A stretch of 19,090 bases of DNA, taken from Actinomycetes bacterium. GTDB lineage: Bacteria; Actinomycetota; Acidimicrobiia; Acidimicrobiales; Palsa-688. A program made the translations under genes and the position numbers. Below, piece by piece: positions 1 to 8,090 of the stretch (position 1 is the first letter of the stretch; every line of letters begins with the position of its first letter). The stretch is from contig JAKAXN010000052.1 of NCBI GenBank assembly GCA_021816565.1, positions 1-19,090 of the forward strand. Direction: 5' to 3'. The notes below the pieces were generated by a model, which saw only the letters and a program-made list of their open reading frames with translations, searched no databases and was not told where the DNA came from.

Positions 1-289
1 GGAGGCGGCCGAGGAGATAGCCCGCCAGCTGCGCCTGCGCGACATCGGCGGCATCATCGTCATCGACTTCATCGACATGGAGATCGCCGCCAACCGCAGC
101 GAGGTCATCAAGACCTTCCGGGGCGCCCTGGCCCGGGACAAGACCCGCACCCAGGTGTTCGACATCTCGGAGCTGGGCCTGGTGGAGATGACCCGCAAGC
201 GCATCTCCGAGGGCCTGGTCGAGAGCTTCTCGGAGGCCTGCCCGACGTGCGGGGGGCGCGGCATAGTGTTCGACGAGTCTCTGCTGTAG
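1..289 (+). CDS. rne: Ribonuclease E/G, C-terminal part (5' truncated by window edge)
   Basis: RNase E/G is the endoribonuclease that processes rRNA and starts mRNA decay. The reading frame is open from base 2, so the start lies outside the window. The visible part begins EAAEEIARQLRLRDIGG and continues into VIDFIDM, which carries the second catalytic metal-binding Asp (D346 of E. coli RNase E). Exactly 58 residues later comes CPTCGGRG, matching the zinc-link Cys pair at 404/407 of E. coli, so spacing is conserved. The protein ends eight residues after that motif, so this copy has no C-terminal scaffold extension. Rne or Rng cannot be told apart from this end. Neighbours rplU and rpmA follow at once, the usual actinobacterial order. 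Identification as the family is certain; the symbol is a best guess. Confidence 0.93.
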   Translation, partial: EAAEEIARQLRLRDIGGIIVIDFIDMEIAANRSEVIKTFRGALARDKTRTQVFDISELGLVEMTRKRISEGLVESFSEACPTCGGRGIVFDESLL

Positions 290-301
290 ACTCTCCCTCT
301 T
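287..301 (+). promoter_or_regulatory. Possible leaderless promoter -10 box for rplU
   Basis: TAGACT at 287-292 fits the actinobacterial -10 pattern TANNNT and overlaps the TAG stop of the RNase E gene. The rplU GTG start lies 9 nt after it. The 12-nt gap (290-301) is pyrimidine-rich and has no Shine-Dalgarno sequence, consistent with a transcript that begins at or near the GTG. No convincing -35 box is visible. This is inference from sequence only; read-through from the RNase E gene is the alternative. Confidence 0.35.
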
Positions 302-631
302 GTGTATGCGGTGATCAAGACCGGAGGTAAGCAGGAGCGCGTCGAAGAGGGTCAGACCCTCTCCGTCGAGCGGCTCGGCGCGGCTGAAGGCGAAGAAGTC
401 AATTTCCAGCCCGTCCTGCTCGTCGCCGGGGACAGCGTGCTGTCCACCGAGGCGCAGCTGGTCGGGGCCACGGTGTCGGCCCGGGTGATCGGCGAGGCCA
501 AGGGCCCGAAGATCAAGGGCTTCACTTACAAGCCCAAGACCCGGAGCCGCAAGGCCTGGGGTCACAGGCAGAAGTACACCACCATCGAGATCACCGGTAT
601 CCGGATCAGCGGTACCAGCCCGGAGGCGTAG
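302..631 (+). CDS. rplU: 50S ribosomal protein L21
   Basis: L21 binds 23S rRNA domain III in the large subunit. The 109-residue product starts MYAVIKTGGKQ, the signature N-terminus of the family (GTG start), and carries the basic KGFTYKPKTRSRKAWGHRQ stretch followed by TTIEITGI near its C-terminus, which is the L21 RNA-binding signature. Length is close to the usual 100-105, with a short extra tail (RISGTSPEA). It lies 12 nt after the RNase E gene and 3 nt before rpmA, so L21 and L27 are made together. The last codons contain a GGAGG that serves as the rpmA ribosome-binding site. No Shine-Dalgarno is visible before its own GTG. Confidence 0.98.
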   Translation: MYAVIKTGGKQERVEEGQTLSVERLGAAEGEEVNFQPVLLVAGDSVLSTEAQLVGATVSARVIGEAKGPKIKGFTYKPKTRSRKAWGHRQKYTTIEITGIRISGTSPEA

Positions 632-634
632 AAG

Positions 635-889
635 ATGTCAAAGACCAAAGGTGGCGGCTCCACCCGTAACGGCCGCGATTCCGAGGCCAAGCGCCTCGGC
701 GTGAAGGCCTTCGACGGCACCGCGGTGTCGGCCGGTTCGATCATCGTGCGCCAGCGCGGCACCCGCTTCCACCCCGGTGAGAACGTGGGCCGCGGCGGCG
801 ACGACACCCTCTTCGCCCTCAAGGACGGCAAGGTCAAGTTCGCCAGCCGTAAAGGCCGTCGGCTCGTCGACGTCCTGACCGAGGTCTGA
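635..889 (+). CDS. rpmA: 50S ribosomal protein L27
   Basis: L27 reaches the peptidyl-transferase centre with its N-terminal tail. The 84-residue product begins [31 protein letters not shown] and [19 protein letters not shown] are the family hallmarks. There is no cleavable N-terminal extension of the Firmicutes type, because the Gly-rich tail follows the initiator Met almost directly. The start is ATG with GGAGG at 622-626, inside the end of rplU, 8 nt upstream. It sits between rplU and obg, the near-universal order. A strong palindrome follows its stop codon (896-920). Confidence 0.98.
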   Translation: MSKTKGGGSTRNGRDSEAKRLGVKAFDGTAVSAGSIIVRQRGTRFHPGENVGRGGDDTLFALKDGKVKFASRKGRRLVDVLTEV

Positions 890-895
890 TCACCC

Positions 896-920
896 GCCCG
901 GACCCGGCCCGGGTCCGGGC
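896..920 (+). terminator. GC-only stem-loop between rpmA and obg (attenuator or processing site)
   Basis: A 25-nt perfect inverted repeat: 12-base arms at 896-907 and 909-920 around a central C at 908. In RNA it would form a stem of about 10 bp with a 5-nt loop. It starts 6 nt after the rpmA stop and ends 7 nt before the obg GTG, so it fills almost the whole intergenic space. There is no T-tract, so it is not a classic intrinsic terminator. Partial attenuation or protection of the ribosomal-protein mRNA 3' end are both possible. Confidence 0.5.
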
Positions 921-927
921 AAGCACC

Positions 928-2166
928 GTGTCATCATTCGTCGACGAAGCCCAGATCCATGTAAAAGGGGGCGACGGTGGCGCGGGCGCCGTCTCGTTCC
1001 GCCGTGAGGCCCACGTGGCCAAGGGCGGCCCCGACGGCGGCGACGGTGGCAACGGTGGCAACGTCTGGATGGTCGCCGACCGCAACGTGGCTTCGCTGTA
1101 CGGCTTTCGCGACCACCCGCACCGTCGGGCCGGCAACGGCGTGCACGGCATGGGCAAGGGCCGTCACGGCAAGGCCGGCGCCGACATGGAGGTGCCGGTG
1201 CCTGAGGGCACCGTCGTGCGCGATCGCGACGGCTCCGTGGTGGCCGACCTGGCCCGGGAGGGCGACAGGTGGCTGGCGGCCCGGGGCGGGCAGGGAGGCC
1301 GGGGCAACGCCCGGTTCCTGTCCAACCGCCGGCGGGCCCCGGCGTTCGCCGAGCAGGCCGAGCTGGGGGAGGAGCGGTGGCTCGACCTGGAGCTCAAGCT
1401 CATGGCCGATGTGGCCCTGGTCGGCTTCCCCAACGCCGGCAAGAGCACCCTCATCTCCCGGGTGTCGGCGGCCAAACCCAAGATCGCCAACTACCCCTTC
1501 ACCACCCTCGAGCCGCACCTGGGGGTGGTGCGCTTCGAAGAGCACGAGTTCGTGATGGCCGACATCCCCGGCCTCATCGAGGGGGCCAGCGAGGGACGGG
1601 GTCTGGGCCACCGGTTCCTCCGCCACATCGAGCGGGCCCGGGTGCTGCTGATCCTGATCGACCTGAGCCCGACCGAGGGCCGGTCGCCGGCCGAGCAGGA
1701 GGCGACCCTGCTCGACGAGCTGGGGCGCTACCAGCCGGATCTGCTGTCGCGGCCGCGCCTGGTCATCGGGTCCAAGGCCGACGAGGCCGGCCCGGACTGC
1801 GGCTGGGGCGGCACCCGGGTCTCCGCCCTCACCGGCGACGGTCTGCGGCCCCTGCTCGGCACCGTGGCCGGGATGGTCCAGAAGGCCCGCGAGGAGCTGG
1901 GCCCGGCCGGTCGGCGCTTCGTGGTGCACCGGCCCGAGCCGGCCGGCGTGGCTGTAGGGCGCGACACCGACGGTGCCTGGCTGGTCCAGGGCCGGGCCGC
2001 GACCCGGGCGGTGGCCCTGTCCGACCTGACCATCCCCGAGGCCCTCGAGTACGCACAGGCCCGCCTCCGCAGCCTGGGCGTCGACCGGGCGTTGGCCCGG
2101 GCCGGGGCCCGCTCCGGTGAGCTGGTTCGCATCGGGACATTCGAGTTCGAGTACGAGCCGGACTAG
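928..2166 (+). CDS. obg: GTPase Obg/CgtA
   Basis: Obg is a 50S-associated GTPase involved in ribosome maturation and stress control. The 412-residue protein has the three expected parts: a Gly-rich Obg fold at about 1-158 (FVDEAQIHVKGGDGGAGAVSF, GGDGGNGGNVWM), a G domain at about 159-330 and a C-terminal OCT domain at about 335-412 ending IGTFEFEYEPD. In the G domain, G1 is GFPNAGKST (166-174), the switch I region is NYPFTTLEP, and G3 is DIPGLIEGASEGRGLG. G4 reads SKAD at 282-285 instead of the usual NKxD, an Asn-to-Ser change; G5 is VSALTG. The GTG start is chosen because it directly precedes the conserved N-terminus. It sits downstream of rpmA as in most bacteria. Identity is certain; the G4 effect is unknown. 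Confidence 0.97.
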   Translation: MSSFVDEAQIHVKGGDGGAGAVSFRREAHVAKGGPDGGDGGNGGNVWMVADRNVASLYGFRDHPHRRAGNGVHGMGKGRHGKAGADMEVPVPEGTVVRDRDGSVVADLAREGDRWLAARGGQGGRGNARFLSNRRRAPAFAEQAELGEERWLDLELKLMADVALVGFPNAGKSTLISRVSAAKPKIANYPFTTLEPHLGVVRFEEHEFVMADIPGLIEGASEGRGLGHRFLRHIERARVLLILIDLSPTEGRSPAEQEATLLDELGRYQPDLLSRPRLVIGSKADEAGPDCGWGGTRVSALTGDGLRPLLGTVAGMVQKAREELGPAGRRFVVHRPEPAGVAVGRDTDGAWLVQGRAATRAVALSDLTIPEALEYAQARLRSLGVDRALARAGARSGELVRIGTFEFEYEPD

Positions 2167-2189
2167 ATGCCGGGGGAGAGGGCCCGGCG

Positions 2190-3284
2190 TTGACCGGTCG
2201 GCTGGTGGTGGCCAAGATCGGCACCTCGTCGCTAACTGACGACCAGGGTCGCATCGTGGCTGCGGCCATCGAGAAGTTGTGCGCCGAGGTGGCCGAGCTG
2301 CGCCGCTCGGGGGACCGGGTGGTGGTGGTGACCAGCGGGGCCATTGCCGCCGGCCTGCCCGTCCTGGGCCTCGACCGGCCGAGCGACCCGGCCGTCCTGC
2401 AGGCCGTGTCCGCAGTGGGCCAGGCCCACCTCGTCGACCACTACAACCGGGCCCTGGCCGCCCACGGCCTGGTCGGCGGACAGGTCCTCCTGGCCCCGCT
2501 GGACTTCGTCAACCGCCAGCAGTACCTCCATGCCCGCCAGACCCTGCAGGTCCTCCTGGACCTGGGGGTCGTCCCGGTCGTCAACGAGAACGACGCCATC
2601 GCCGACGACGAGATCCGCTTCGGTGACAACGACCGCCTGGCGGCCCTGGTGTCGCACCTGCTCACCGCTGACGCCCTGGTCCTTCTCACCGACCAGGCCG
2701 GGCTGCTCACCGGGGATCCCCGGCTGGACCAGCAGGCTTCCCTGATCGAGGAGATAGTGGCGGTGGACCAGGAGCTGGAGGCTCTGGCCGGCGGGGCCGG
2801 GACCACCCGGGGCAGCGGCGGGATGGCCTCGAAGCTGGCGGCGGCCAAGATCGCCGCCTGGTCGGGGGTGCGGGCGGTCATCGCCGCCGCGGCCCGACCG
2901 GGCGTGCTGGTGGACGCCGTCGAGGGGGTGGCCGGCGTCGGCACCGTCTTCGTCCCCCGATCGCAGCGGCTGCCGGCCCGGAAGCTGTGGATCGCCTTCG
3001 CCCTGGGCTCGTCGGGCACCATCGTGGTCGACGCCGGGGCGCGTCACGCGCTCATGGAGCGGGGGGTGTCGCTGCTCCCGGCCGGGGTGGTGGACGCCGT
3101 CGGGTCTTTCGACGCCGACGACGCGGTGGAGCTGGCCGGTCCCGACGGCCAGGTGTTCGCCAAGGGCCTGGTCCGCCACCCGGCCGGCATGGTGAAGGAC
3201 CTGGCCGGCCGGCGGAGCAGCGAGCTTCCGGCCGACACCGTGGCCGAGGTGGTCCACCGCGACGATCTGGTCATCCTGCCGTAG
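2190..3284 (+). CDS. proB: Glutamate 5-kinase (first step of proline synthesis)
   Basis: ProB phosphorylates L-glutamate to gamma-glutamyl phosphate, the substrate of ProA. The 364-residue protein has an amino-acid-kinase domain at about 1-255 ([56 protein letters not shown] in pieces; [13 protein letters not shown]) and a C-terminal PUA domain at about 270-364 ([20 protein letters not shown] onward). This is the long, PUA-containing form. The TTG start is preceded by GGGGGAGAGG, a usable ribosome-binding site, and places the kinase motif at the expected N-terminal position. It follows obg by 23 nt, so the two are probably co-transcribed. Its partner proA lies 2.9 kb further on, not directly adjacent. 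Confidence 0.97.
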   Translation: MTGRLVVAKIGTSSLTDDQGRIVAAAIEKLCAEVAELRRSGDRVVVVTSGAIAAGLPVLGLDRPSDPAVLQAVSAVGQAHLVDHYNRALAAHGLVGGQVLLAPLDFVNRQQYLHARQTLQVLLDLGVVPVVNENDAIADDEIRFGDNDRLAALVSHLLTADALVLLTDQAGLLTGDPRLDQQASLIEEIVAVDQELEALAGGAGTTRGSGGMASKLAAAKIAAWSGVRAVIAAAARPGVLVDAVEGVAGVGTVFVPRSQRLPARKLWIAFALGSSGTIVVDAGARHALMERGVSLLPAGVVDAVGSFDADDAVELAGPDGQVFAKGLVRHPAGMVKDLAGRRSSELPADTVAEVVHRDDLVILP

Positions 3285-3296
3285 GGCGAAGCGCCC
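3284..3296 (+). terminator. Short hairpin after proB
   Basis: GGGCG-AAG-CGCCC forms a perfect 5-bp stem with a 3-nt loop, starting on the last base of the proB stop. There is no T-tract, so termination is uncertain. It may mark the end of the obg-proB unit before the dehydrogenase gene, which has its own upstream region. Confidence 0.25.
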
Positions 3297-3364
3297 CTGG
3301 GCGGGTAGGTACCGACGGGTCTGGCAGGATGGCCCTGTCGCTACCAACTCTAGGGAGGCACGAA

Positions 3365-4381
3365 GTGCAACTCGGCATGGTCGGTCTGGGCAGGATGGGC
3401 GCCAATCTGGTGCGCCGGCTGATGCGGGACGGCCATGAGTGCGTCGTCTACGACGTCAACTCCGACGCCGTGGCCGACCTCGAGAAGGAGGGGGCGACCG
3501 GAGCCGCCAGCATCGAGGAGTTCGTCGGGAAGCTGCAGAAGCCCCGGGCCGCGTGGGTGATGGTCCCGGCGGCCTACACCGGCCAGACCGTCGACCGGCT
3601 CGCCGAGGTCATGGAGGCCGGGGACATCATCATCGACGGGGGCAACTCCTACTACCACGACGACATCCACAAGGCGGCCCAGCTCAAGGAGAAGGGGATC
3701 CACTACGTCGACGTGGGCACCAGCGGCGGCGTGTTCGGCCTCGAGCGGGGCTACTGCCTGATGATCGGCGGCGAGGACCAGGTGGTCGACCATCTCGACC
3801 CGATCTTCAAGACCATCGCGCCGGGGGTCGACGCCGCCCCCCGCACCGACGGGCGCGCCGGGGAGCCCTCCCCGGCCGAGCAGGGCTACCTGCACTGCGG
3901 CCCGAACGGGGCCGGCCACTTCGTCAAGATGGTCCACAACGGCATCGAGTACGGGGTCATGGCCGCCTACGCCGAGGGCCTCAACATCCTGCACCGGGCC
4001 AACATCGGTAACGACCCGGATGTGGTGGCGGACGCCGAGACCACGCCCCTGGCCAACCCCGAGTACTACCGGTACGACATCGACACCGCCGAGGTGGCCG
4101 AGGTGTGGCGGCGGGGGAGCGTGATCGCCTCCTGGCTGCTCGACCTCACCGCCCACGCCCTGAGCCAGGACCCCCGGCTGGAGACCTTCGCCGGCCGGGT
4201 GTCCGACTCCGGGGAGGGTCGCTGGACGTTGATGGCCGCCATCGACGAGGCCGTTCCGGCCCACGTGCTCAGCGCCGCCCTGTTCGAGCGCTTCTCCTCC
4301 CGCGGCCAGGCCGACTTCGCCGACAAGGTCCTGTCGGCCATGCGCAAGGAATTCGGGGGCCACGCCGAAAAGGGCTCCTAG
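3365..4381 (+). CDS. gnd: 6-phosphogluconate dehydrogenase (decarboxylating), short NAD-type
   Basis: It oxidises 6-phosphogluconate to ribulose 5-phosphate and CO2 in the pentose phosphate pathway. The 338-residue length matches the short GndA/YqeC-like class rather than the 470-residue NADP enzyme. The N-terminal Rossmann motif is GLGRMG (7-12); [19 protein letters not shown] is the substrate-binding region, and the helix with K188 and N192 ([12 protein letters not shown]) holds the catalytic Lys-x3-Asn. The GTG start is chosen over an in-frame ATG at 3329 because AGGGAGG lies about 7 nt upstream and the Rossmann motif then begins at residue 4. It may use its own promoter, since 80 nt separate it from proB. 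Cofactor preference is inferred from class only. Confidence 0.93.
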   Translation: MQLGMVGLGRMGANLVRRLMRDGHECVVYDVNSDAVADLEKEGATGAASIEEFVGKLQKPRAAWVMVPAAYTGQTVDRLAEVMEAGDIIIDGGNSYYHDDIHKAAQLKEKGIHYVDVGTSGGVFGLERGYCLMIGGEDQVVDHLDPIFKTIAPGVDAAPRTDGRAGEPSPAEQGYLHCGPNGAGHFVKMVHNGIEYGVMAAYAEGLNILHRANIGNDPDVVADAETTPLANPEYYRYDIDTAEVAEVWRRGSVIASWLLDLTAHALSQDPRLETFAGRVSDSGEGRWTLMAAIDEAVPAHVLSAALFERFSSRGQADFADKVLSAMRKEFGGHAEKGS

Positions 4382-4399
4382 CCGAACCAGGCCTCACGG

Positions 4400-4417
4400 C
4401 CCGCCGCCGGCGGCGGG
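4400..4417. terminator. Palindrome between convergent gnd and pspA genes
   Basis: An 18-bp perfect GC palindrome centred between 4408 and 4409 (CCGCCGCC/GGCGGCGG core). It is enclosed by a longer-range pair, GCCGAA at 4381-4386 and TTCGGC at 4436-4441. It sits in the 75-nt gap between two genes that converge, so a bidirectional, T-tract-less terminator is the likeliest role. Confidence 0.4.
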
Positions 4418-4456
4418 GGACAGCGGTGGGGCCGATTCGGCTACGAGCCCCCTCGA

Positions 4457-5269
4457 CTACTCGTCACCAGCGGGCTGCGGCGTCTCCTCCGGCGAGCCGG
4501 CGTGGAGCTCTCCGGAGTTGGGGCTGGACAGCTCGGCGCCGGCGCCGATGCCCAGCTCGGCGCGCATGGAGTCCAGGCGGCTGCGGGCCTCCGATCCCAT
4601 GGCCGCCTGCTGGACCTCGAGCATCCGGGACTCCACCGTCTGGCCGCTCAGCTCCGAGGTGCCGATGGCCTTGGCGTAGCGGGCCTCGATCTTCTCCCGG
4701 ACCTGGTCGAGTGAGGGGGTGCTCTGGTCGACGGTGGCGCTAAGGGTGCTCATGGCCCGGTTGAGCTGCTCCTGCATCTTGGCCTGGTCGAGCTGCGACA
4801 TGAGCTTCTGGCGCTCCGCCAGCTTCTGCTGGAGGGCCAGCGAGTTCTGCTGCACGGCCGCCCGGGCCTGGTCGGCCGCCTGAGCTGACTGCAGGCTGAG
4901 GGTCTTCAGGTCGTTCACCTGGTTCTCGGTGGCGATGAGCCGGTTGGCGAAGGCCTCCGCCGTCTGGTTGTACTCCCGGGCCTTGGCCGAGTCGCCGGCC
5001 TTCTCGGCCTCCTGGGCCATCATCAGCGCCTGGCGGGTGGAGTGGTGGACCTTCTCCAACTCCTCCATGGCCCGGTTCAGCTGCAACTCGTTCTGCTTCT
5101 GGTTGGCCACCACGTTGGCCGCCTGTTCCACCAGCCGACGGTGCTGGTCCTGGGCGTCGGCTATGGCCTGCTCCAGCTGCACTTTGGGGTCGGCGCTGGC
5201 TTCGAAGCGGCTCTCGGTCTTGGCGGTGAAGTATTTCCAGCGCCGGCGCAGCACGTCGATCATGCCCAT
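4457..5269 (-). CDS. pspA: PspA/IM30 family phage-shock protein (mycobacterial type)
   Basis: PspA is a peripheral inner-membrane ESCRT-III-like protein that protects the membrane under stress. The 270-residue product is almost wholly helical: a short amphipathic N-terminus ([17 protein letters not shown]), then [20 protein letters not shown] and long coiled-coil heptads up to about residue 220 ([21 protein letters not shown] region), and a polar, disordered tail rich in Ser, Pro and Glu. The pattern and the 270-residue length closely match the M. tuberculosis Rv2744c protein as I remember it. It begins 10 nt after the PspM-like gene and is presumably translated from the same mRNA; the ribosome-binding site is weak. 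It converges on gnd. Very likely correct. Confidence 0.92.
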   Translation of the reverse strand: MGMIDVLRRRWKYFTAKTESRFEASADPKVQLEQAIADAQDQHRRLVEQAANVVANQKQNELQLNRAMEELEKVHHSTRQALMMAQEAEKAGDSAKAREYNQTAEAFANRLIATENQVNDLKTLSLQSAQAADQARAAVQQNSLALQQKLAERQKLMSQLDQAKMQEQLNRAMSTLSATVDQSTPSLDQVREKIEARYAKAIGTSELSGQTVESRMLEVQQAAMGSEARSRLDSMRAELGIGAGAELSSPNSGELHAGSPEETPQPAGDE

Positions 5270-5279
5270 GGAACCAATG

Positions 5280-6095
5280 CTACGGCTTTGTCGGTTCCGG
5301 CGGTGGACCGGCCGTCTCGGCGACCGCCGCCCGCAGCGCCGACACCTGCTCGCCGAGCTGCTCGAGCGAGGAGAAGACCCCCTCGGCTGCCCCGGTCTCG
5401 CCGCCCAGGGACAGCAGCCCGGTGACGCTGGCGTCGAGGGAGGACACCGCGGCCCGCAACCGGTCCAGCAGCTCGGCGGCCGCCTGCTCGGACCGCCGGA
5501 GTGCCCGCAGCTGCGACGCCAGCGCCTCCTCCCGGCGGTCCAGATCCCCCGCCGGGTGGGTGCCCCCGGCGGCCCGCTCGGCGGCGATGAGCCTCAGCTC
5601 GGCCGAGACCGCCTCAGAGGAGGGCCGGCCGGCGGCGGGAGCCGCCCCGGTCCAGCCGGTCATCGCCGCGCCCCGCCGGGCCATGGCCACCAGTCCTGCC
5701 ACGTCGTTCCAGACCTGGGGCTGGAGCGACATCAGCCGCTCCCGTAGCGGACCGGGCGGCCACTCGGCCACCACCTGGTCGAGCCTGGTCTGGGCACCGG
5801 CCAGCTGCTGGAGCAGCGGCCTCCACGGGTCGGGGACCGACCAGGGGTCGACCTGGGCCGGGGCCGGCCGGGCCTGCGCGGCCCTCCGCCGGGTGGCCAG
5901 CGCCGCGGCCGCCACCCGGCCGGACCAGCCGGCGAAGGCCAGGAGGACCGCCACCAGCCAGGCGTGGAACACCAGGACCCCGACCGCGGCCCCGGCGGCG
6001 GCCAGGGCCAGGGCCCCGGGTGACACCGCGGCCCGCAGCACGGCGGGGGGCCGAGTCACTTCCCGGTGCTGCACCGGCTCGGGGAGGTTGGTCAC
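5280..6095 (-). CDS. PspM-like two-TM membrane protein, probable PspA partner
   Basis: A 271-residue protein with a polar N-terminus and two closely spaced hydrophobic segments at about 25-42 and 44-58, followed by a basic loop ([10 protein letters not shown]) and a cytoplasmic part predicted helical to the end. The segment [17 protein letters not shown], then QTRLDQVV and PPGPLRERL, resembles actinobacterial PspM proteins such as Rv2743c, which recruit PspA to the membrane. In mycobacteria, as I recall, pspM follows pspA; here it precedes it. The start is a GTG placed 8 nt after a TAGCCT box and before the first hydrophobic segment; the frame stays open further upstream over proA, which is rejected. 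It is divergent from proA by 70 bp. Assignment rests on topology, partial motif recall and the pspA neighbour. Confidence 0.68.
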   Translation of the reverse strand: MTNLPEPVQHREVTRPPAVLRAAVSPGALALAAAGAAVGVLVFHAWLVAVLLAFAGWSGRVAAAALATRRRAAQARPAPAQVDPWSVPDPWRPLLQQLAGAQTRLDQVVAEWPPGPLRERLMSLQPQVWNDVAGLVAMARRGAAMTGWTGAAPAAGRPSSEAVSAELRLIAAERAAGGTHPAGDLDRREEALASQLRALRRSEQAAAELLDRLRAAVSSLDASVTGLLSLGGETGAAEGVFSSLEQLGEQVSALRAAVAETAGPPPEPTKP

Positions 6096-6165
6096 CGGCC
6101 CCCAGGCTACGGCCTGCCGGCGCCGGGCCGAGGCCGCCCCTGGCGGTCGGGGTACCCTTGCGGCG
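6096..6165. promoter_or_regulatory. Divergent promoter region, pspM-like / proA
   Basis: On the + strand TACCCT at 6153-6158 lies 7 nt before the proA ATG. On the - strand TAGCCT at 6109-6104 lies 8 nt before the GTG of the membrane protein. Both boxes fit TANNNT, and both spacings would put transcription starts at or just before the start codon, giving leaderless messages. Neither start has a clear purine-rich ribosome-binding site, apart from a G-run before the GTG. -35 boxes are not evident. Confidence 0.45.
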
Positions 6166-7419
6166 ATGACGGTCACTGCAGTGTCGGAGCTGGGCCGGCG
6201 GGCCAAGGAGGCGGCCCGGGTGCTGGCCACCTCGTCGAGCGCGGCCCGCGACGCCGCCCTCCACGCCGCCGCCGACCTGTTGGAGGCCCGGGCCGACCCG
6301 GTGCTCGAGGCCAACCGGGAGGACCTGGCCGCGGCCGAGCGGGCCGCGGCGCCGTCGACCGTCGTCGACCGGTTGCGCCTCGACGAGCGCCGGATCCGGG
6401 CCATGGCCGCCGGGCTGCGCCAGGTCGCCGGCCTGCCCGACCCGGTCGGCCAGGTCGTCGACGGTTGGGTGCGGCCCAACGGCCTGGAGATACGCCAGGT
6501 GCGGGTGCCGCTCGGCGTGGTGGCCATCATCTACGAGAACCGTCCGAACGTCACCAGCGACGCGGCCGGGCTGTGCCTCAAGTCGGCCAACGCAGCGTTC
6601 CTCAGGGGCAGCTCCGGGGCCCTTCGCTCCAACCTGGCCATCGCCGCGGTCCTGCGCGAGGCCTACCCGAAGGCCGGCCTGCCGGCCGACGCCCTCGTCA
6701 TGGTCGATGATGTCAGCCGGGAGTCCGCCCGCGAGTTCATGCGCCTCGACGGGGTGATCGACTGCCTGATCCCGAGGGGCGGCCCCTCCCTGATCGCCGC
6801 CATCAAGGAGCACGCCACCGTCCCCTACGTGATCGACGGCGACGGCAACTGCCACGTCTACGTCGACCGCCACGCCGATCTCGACATGGCCGTCTCCATC
6901 GTGGTCAACGCCAAGACGCAGCGGCCCAGCGTCTGCAACGCCGCCGAATCGCTCGTGGTGCACCGCGCCGTCGCCGGGGAGTTCCTGCCCCGGCTGTCAG
7001 CCCGGATGGGGCAGGTGGAGCTGAGAGGAGACCCTGAGACGGTCTCCATCCTGGGTGCCGACCGGGCCCGGCCGGCCAGCGAGGAGGACTACGGCCGGGA
7101 GTTCCTCGACCTGGTCATGAGTGTCCGGGTGGTGGACGACATCGACGCGGCCATCGACCACATCCGCCGGTTCAGCTCGGGCCACACCGAGGCCATAGTC
7201 ACCCGTGATCTGGAGGCGGCCGGCCGGTTCCAGCGGGAGGTGGATGCCGCCGCGGTCGTGGTCAACGCGTCGACCCGCTTCACCGACGGCGAGGAGTTCG
7301 GCTTCGGCGCCGAGATCGGCATCAGCACCCAGAAGCTGCACGCCCGGGGCCCGATGGCCCTGAGGGAGCTGACCACCACCAAGTACCTGGTGAGCGGTAC
7401 CGGCCAGATCCGGGGCTGA
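6166..7419 (+). CDS. proA: Glutamate-5-semialdehyde dehydrogenase (gamma-glutamyl phosphate reductase)
   Basis: ProA reduces gamma-glutamyl phosphate with NADPH to glutamate semialdehyde, the second step of proline synthesis. The 417-residue length is typical. Visible motifs include [40 protein letters not shown] and the catalytic loop [14 protein letters not shown] with the active-site Cys at 257. The C-terminus has [20 protein letters not shown] and TTTKYLVSG, both family-specific. The ATG at 6166 was chosen because the upstream open frame overlaps the divergent membrane gene, and because TACCCT lies 7 nt before it. It is separated from proB by gnd and the psp pair. It converges on the next gene with only 8 nt between stop codons. 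Confidence 0.97.
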   Translation: MTVTAVSELGRRAKEAARVLATSSSAARDAALHAAADLLEARADPVLEANREDLAAAERAAAPSTVVDRLRLDERRIRAMAAGLRQVAGLPDPVGQVVDGWVRPNGLEIRQVRVPLGVVAIIYENRPNVTSDAAGLCLKSANAAFLRGSSGALRSNLAIAAVLREAYPKAGLPADALVMVDDVSRESAREFMRLDGVIDCLIPRGGPSLIAAIKEHATVPYVIDGDGNCHVYVDRHADLDMAVSIVVNAKTQRPSVCNAAESLVVHRAVAGEFLPRLSARMGQVELRGDPETVSILGADRARPASEEDYGREFLDLVMSVRVVDDIDAAIDHIRRFSSGHTEAIVTRDLEAAGRFQREVDAAAVVVNASTRFTDGEEFGFGAEIGISTQKLHARGPMALRELTTTKYLVSGTGQIRG

Positions 7420-7427
7420 CCGGCCGG

Positions 7428-7910
7428 TCAGGACCCCCGGGCGGCCCGCCGTCGCCGCATGGGGTGCCACCTGGAGGGGACGTCCAGGTTGGCCAGGTCG
7501 CGGCGGTTGTCCATGTCGATGGCCTCGGTCTCCTCGCTGGAGGGGAACTCGGTCGGCCCCGATGCGGTCAGGCACAGGCCGCTGTCATCGGGGGCCCGGA
7601 CCGCCTCGGTCACCAGCCGGACGATCCCGGCGGTCTTCTGCTGCAGGGCCTCCAGATCCGAGATCGACCGCTCCAGGGTCTCCACCAGGGCCCGGTGGCT
7701 CCGCCGCAGAGCCTCCAGCTCCGCGGTGGTCGCCGACGGCGGGGGCCCGGCCGGGTCCGACGCCGCTGAGGCCACCTCGGCCTCGGTGGCCCGGGCCCGC
7801 TCCACCTCGCTGTCCCACGTGGCGACCAGCGCCTCGAGCATCTCGGCGACCTCGTCCGTCTCCGGCACGACCTGATCCAGGCCGTCGGGGATCTCCAAGG
7901 AGTAGTACAT
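7428..7910 (-). CDS. Small coiled-coil protein, function unknown
   Basis: A 160-residue acidic protein that I do not recognise. It starts MYYSLEIPDGLDQVVPETDEV, then has two helical, heptad-like stretches: about 23-50 (MLEALVATWDSEVERARATEAE) and about 63-100 (TAELEALRRSHRALVETLERSI and following), separated by an Ala/Pro-rich hinge. The C-terminus turns strongly basic (RWHPMRRRRAARGS). There is no signal peptide or membrane segment. The ATG is supported by GAGGTGAAG about 2-9 nt upstream. The coil followed by a basic tail suggests a cytoplasmic scaffold or nucleic-acid/membrane-contacting protein, but this is only inference. It is encoded on the same strand as the MoxR-VWA pair, 180 nt downstream, and converges on proA. 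Confidence 0.72.
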   Translation of the reverse strand: MYYSLEIPDGLDQVVPETDEVAEMLEALVATWDSEVERARATEAEVASAASDPAGPPPSATTAELEALRRSHRALVETLERSISDLEALQQKTAGIVRLVTEAVRAPDDSGLCLTASGPTEFPSSEETEAIDMDNRRDLANLDVPSRWHPMRRRRAARGS

Positions 7911-8090
7911 GCTTCACCTCTTCGATACAGCGGGACATCCGCAGTCCCATCGTGGAGGAGGGGCCGACCCCTGTGATCGCCCGGCTCCCGAGCGGGCCCT
8001 ACCGGCCCGCCTGCTCGGCATCAGTATGGTCGATCCGGGTCGCTCCCGGGCCAACACATCGACAACACCGTCCCAAATAGCCGGGAACGT
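7911..8090 (-). other. 180-nt leader/spacer with a stem-loop upstream of the coiled-coil gene
   Basis: No gene is seen here. On the - strand, CATACT (8027-8022) is a possible -10 box. Below it, 7988-8018 can fold into an 11-bp stem with a 5-nt loop and a 4-nt bulge (CCGAGC pairs with GCTCGG; GGGCC with GGCCC). The hairpin would lie in the 5' leader, about 80 nt before the ATG at 7910, or could act as a terminator for the VWA gene. The T-tract expected of an intrinsic terminator is absent. Confidence 0.3.

Noticed and set aside
934..1929. Long open frame on the - strand opposite obg
   Set aside because: Low-complexity Gly/His/Val-rich translation with no motif, fully covered by the certain obg gene; expected in DNA with very high GC at third positions.
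2987..3364. Upstream extension of the gnd frame into proB
   Set aside because: The extension is the shifted frame of proB; the GTG at 3365 has a good ribosome-binding site and the Rossmann strand follows immediately.
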